In this document: positions 62,472 to 64,000 of the stretch, piece after piece
How positions within the stretch are numbered: the stretch's first letter is position 1
Layout of the letters: each line of letters begins with the position of its first letter
NCBI RefSeq assembly: GCF_018304965.1
Contig: NZ_JAGQED010000001.1
Location: forward strand, 434,001-498,000
DNA from: Collimonas antrihumi
GTDB lineage: Bacteria; Pseudomonadota; Gammaproteobacteria; Burkholderiales; Burkholderiaceae_D
DNA: 64,000 bases
Reading direction: 5' to 3'
Program-made: the position numbers and the translations under genes
The notes under the pieces: model-generated
What the model saw: the letters and a program-made list of their open reading frames with translations, nothing else
Databases searched by the model: none
Told to the model about the DNA's origin: nothing

Positions 62472-64000
62472 ATGAGCACATCGACCAATACCGATCCGCG
62501 CCGCGACCCAAGCCGTACCATCCGGGCGCCACGCGGTACCACCCTGACCGCCAAGAGCTGGCTGACCGAAGCGCCGCTGCGCATGTTGATGAACAATCTC
62601 GACCCGGAAGTGGCCGAGCGGCCGAACGACCTGGTGGTGTACGGCGGGATCGGCCGGGCCGCGCGCGACTGGGCTTGTTTCGACAAAATCATCGAAGCAC
62701 TGACCAATCTGAATGAAGATGAAACCTTGCTGATCCAGTCTGGCAAACCGGTCGGCGTATTCCAGACCCATGCCGATGCGCCGCGGGTGCTGCTGGCCAA
62801 CTCCAACCTGGTGCCGAAATGGGCCGATTGGGAGCACTTCAATGAACTCGACCGCAAGGGCCTGTTCATGTACGGCCAGATGACTGCCGGCAGCTGGATC
62901 TACATCGGCAGCCAGGGCATCGTGCAGGGCACGTTTGAAACCTTTGCCGAAGCGGGGCGCCAGCATTTCGGCGGCGATCTTTCCGGACGCTGGATCCTGA
63001 CCGCCGGCCTGGGCGGCATGGGCGGCGCGCAACCGCTGGCAGCAACCTTGGCCGGAGCGGCGTCGCTGACCATCGAGTGCAAGCAGTCGAGCATCGATTT
63101 TCGCCTGCGCACGCGCTACCTCGACAAGCAGGCCAAGGATCTGGACCACGCCTTGGAACTGATCAAATATCATGCTGAACGCAAGGAAGCGATTTCCATC
63201 GGCCTGCTCGGTAATGCCGCCGAAGTCTTGCCGGAGTTGGTCAAGCGCGCCAAGGCCGGCGGCATCAAGCCGGACCTGGTGACCGACCAGAGTTCCGCGC
63301 ATGACTTGATCAATGGCTATCTGCCGATAGGTTGGAGCGTCGAGCAATGGGTGCAGGCGCAAAACGAACCGGCGATGCAGGCCAAATTGACTGCCGATGC
63401 CGCGCATTCCTGTGCTTTGCATGTGCAAGCGATGCTGGATTTCCATGCAATGGGCATCAAGACCGTCGATTACGGCAACAACATCCGTCAGGTGGCGTTT
63501 GACCATGGCGTCAAGAACGCTTTCGATTTTCCAGGTTTTGTGCCGGCTTATATCCGGCCGCTGTTCTGCGAAGGCAAAGGCCCGTTCCGTTGGGTCGCCT
63601 TGTCTGGCGATCCCGAGGATATCTACAAAACCGATGCCAAGATCAAGGAACTGTTCCCGGAAAACAAACATGTGCACCGCTGGCTGGACATGGCGCGCGA
63701 ACGTATTTCCTTCCAGGGTTTGCCGGCGCGGATTTGCTGGCTGGGCCTGGGCGAACGCCATATTGCCGGCCTCGCATTCAATGAAATGGTGCGCACCGGC
63801 GAGTTGAAGGCCCCGGTGGTGATCGGCCGCGATCACCTCGATACCGGCTCGGTGGCCAGCCCGAATCGCGAAACCGAAAGCATGAAAGACGGCACCGATG
63901 CAGTTTCCGACTGGCCCTTGCTGAATGCGTTGCTGAATACTGCCGGCGGCGCCACCTGGGTTTCGTTGCATCATGGCGGTGGCGTCGGCATGGGCTACTC
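62472..64000 (+). CDS. hutU: Urocanate hydratase, N-terminal 509 residues (runs off the window)
   Basis: Starts at the ATG at 62472 behind CAGGAGACTAGCCAAC and stays open to the end; the family is about 555-560 residues, so only the last 50 or so are missing. Urocanase adds water to urocanate, the second step of histidine breakdown, using NAD as an electrophile. The NAD-binding region is [23 protein letters not shown] with [29 protein letters not shown]; the catalytic cysteine is Cys422 in [11 protein letters not shown], and the C-terminal part [11 protein letters not shown] is conserved. Other hut genes would follow beyond the window. Confidence 0.97.
   Translation, partial: MSTSTNTDPRRDPSRTIRAPRGTTLTAKSWLTEAPLRMLMNNLDPEVAERPNDLVVYGGIGRAARDWACFDKIIEALTNLNEDETLLIQSGKPVGVFQTHADAPRVLLANSNLVPKWADWEHFNELDRKGLFMYGQMTAGSWIYIGSQGIVQGTFETFAEAGRQHFGGDLSGRWILTAGLGGMGGAQPLAATLAGAASLTIECKQSSIDFRLRTRYLDKQAKDLDHALELIKYHAERKEAISIGLLGNAAEVLPELVKRAKAGGIKPDLVTDQSSAHDLINGYLPIGWSVEQWVQAQNEPAMQAKLTADAAHSCALHVQAMLDFHAMGIKTVDYGNNIRQVAFDHGVKNAFDFPGFVPAYIRPLFCEGKGPFRWVALSGDPEDIYKTDAKIKELFPENKHVHRWLDMARERISFQGLPARICWLGLGERHIAGLAFNEMVRTGELKAPVVIGRDHLDTGSVASPNRETESMKDGTDAVSDWPLLNALLNTAGGATWVSLHHGGGVGMGY

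Noticed and set aside
62463-63974. A 503-codon open frame antisense to hutU
   Set aside because: hutU in the plus frame carries all urocanase motifs; the antisense frame has none.
1-64000. CRISPR arrays, insertion sequences, prophage or integron features
   Set aside because: No regularly spaced repeats with unique spacers, no transposase, integrase or phage structural gene is seen; the short tandem arrays have no spacers.

Overview
This 64 kb window is ordinary chromosomal DNA of a Gram-negative betaproteobacterium, most likely of the Oxalobacteraceae (Collimonas/Herbaspirillum/Janthinobacterium type). The placement is inferred from gene order and protein style: tig-clpP-clpX-lon-hupB-tRNA-Val-tRNA-Asp-ppiD, tsaB-rimI-udg-DUF1853, selO-msrB, many LysR regulators each facing an oxidoreductase, and moderately high G+C. 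I see no prophage, insertion sequence, plasmid function or CRISPR array.

Layout. 1-1.35 kb: the tail of an RND efflux pump, tRNA-Leu(UAG) and creA. 1.5-10.9 kb: a protein quality-control block (trigger factor, ClpP, ClpX, Lon, HU, two tRNAs, PpiD). 10.9-18.1 kb: a glyoxalase-fold protein, tesA divergent from ybbA, an unrecognised coiled-coil membrane protein, a LysR regulator, a thioredoxin-like protein, and the overlapping tsaB-rimI-udg-DUF1853 operon. 18.1-24.2 kb: lplT divergent from alr, radA, and the glutathione-dependent formaldehyde pair adhC-fghA. 24.2-27.7 kb: an ArsR/SRPBCC/DUF1801 cassette and a TerC-family gene behind a recognisable yybP-ykoY manganese riboswitch. 27.9-34.3 kb: malate synthase, the nitric-oxide module nsrR-hmp with an NsrR-type operator before each gene, an S46 peptidase and nnrU. 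34.3-42.5 kb: NAD(P)HX repair, D-amino-acid dehydrogenase, a DUF2252 protein, and two mirror-image LysR/oxidoreductase pairs. 42.6-51.4 kb: purL, a secreted parvulin, bolA-like, yciB, selO-msrB and DUF2239. 51.5-57.7 kb: livHMGF without a binding protein, converging on a Tsx-like porin and an NCS2 purine permease. 58-64 kb: pstS, fpr with an MFS gene, and hutC divergent from hutU, which runs off the window.

Systems. The genes are core functions: proteostasis, tRNA t6A synthesis, DNA repair, C1 and nitric-oxide detoxification, glyoxylate shunt, purine synthesis and uptake, and histidine utilisation. The best regulatory signals are the manganese riboswitch before the TerC gene, the paired NsrR operators, a perfect split inverted repeat laid over the hutU promoter, and a LysR-type box between the LysR gene ending at 40400 and its divergent dehydrogenase.

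Unusual features. Small tandem duplications (9-22 bp units) sit repeatedly at gene borders, several touching stop codons. Three intergenic REP-like GTAGGGTGGGCA/TGCCCACGCG elements are present. The LivF Walker A lysine is replaced by arginine. The DUF1853 protein overlapping the uracil-DNA glycosylase gene has residues arranged like a PD-(D/E)XK nuclease core. I found no clear new multi-gene defence or biosynthetic system.
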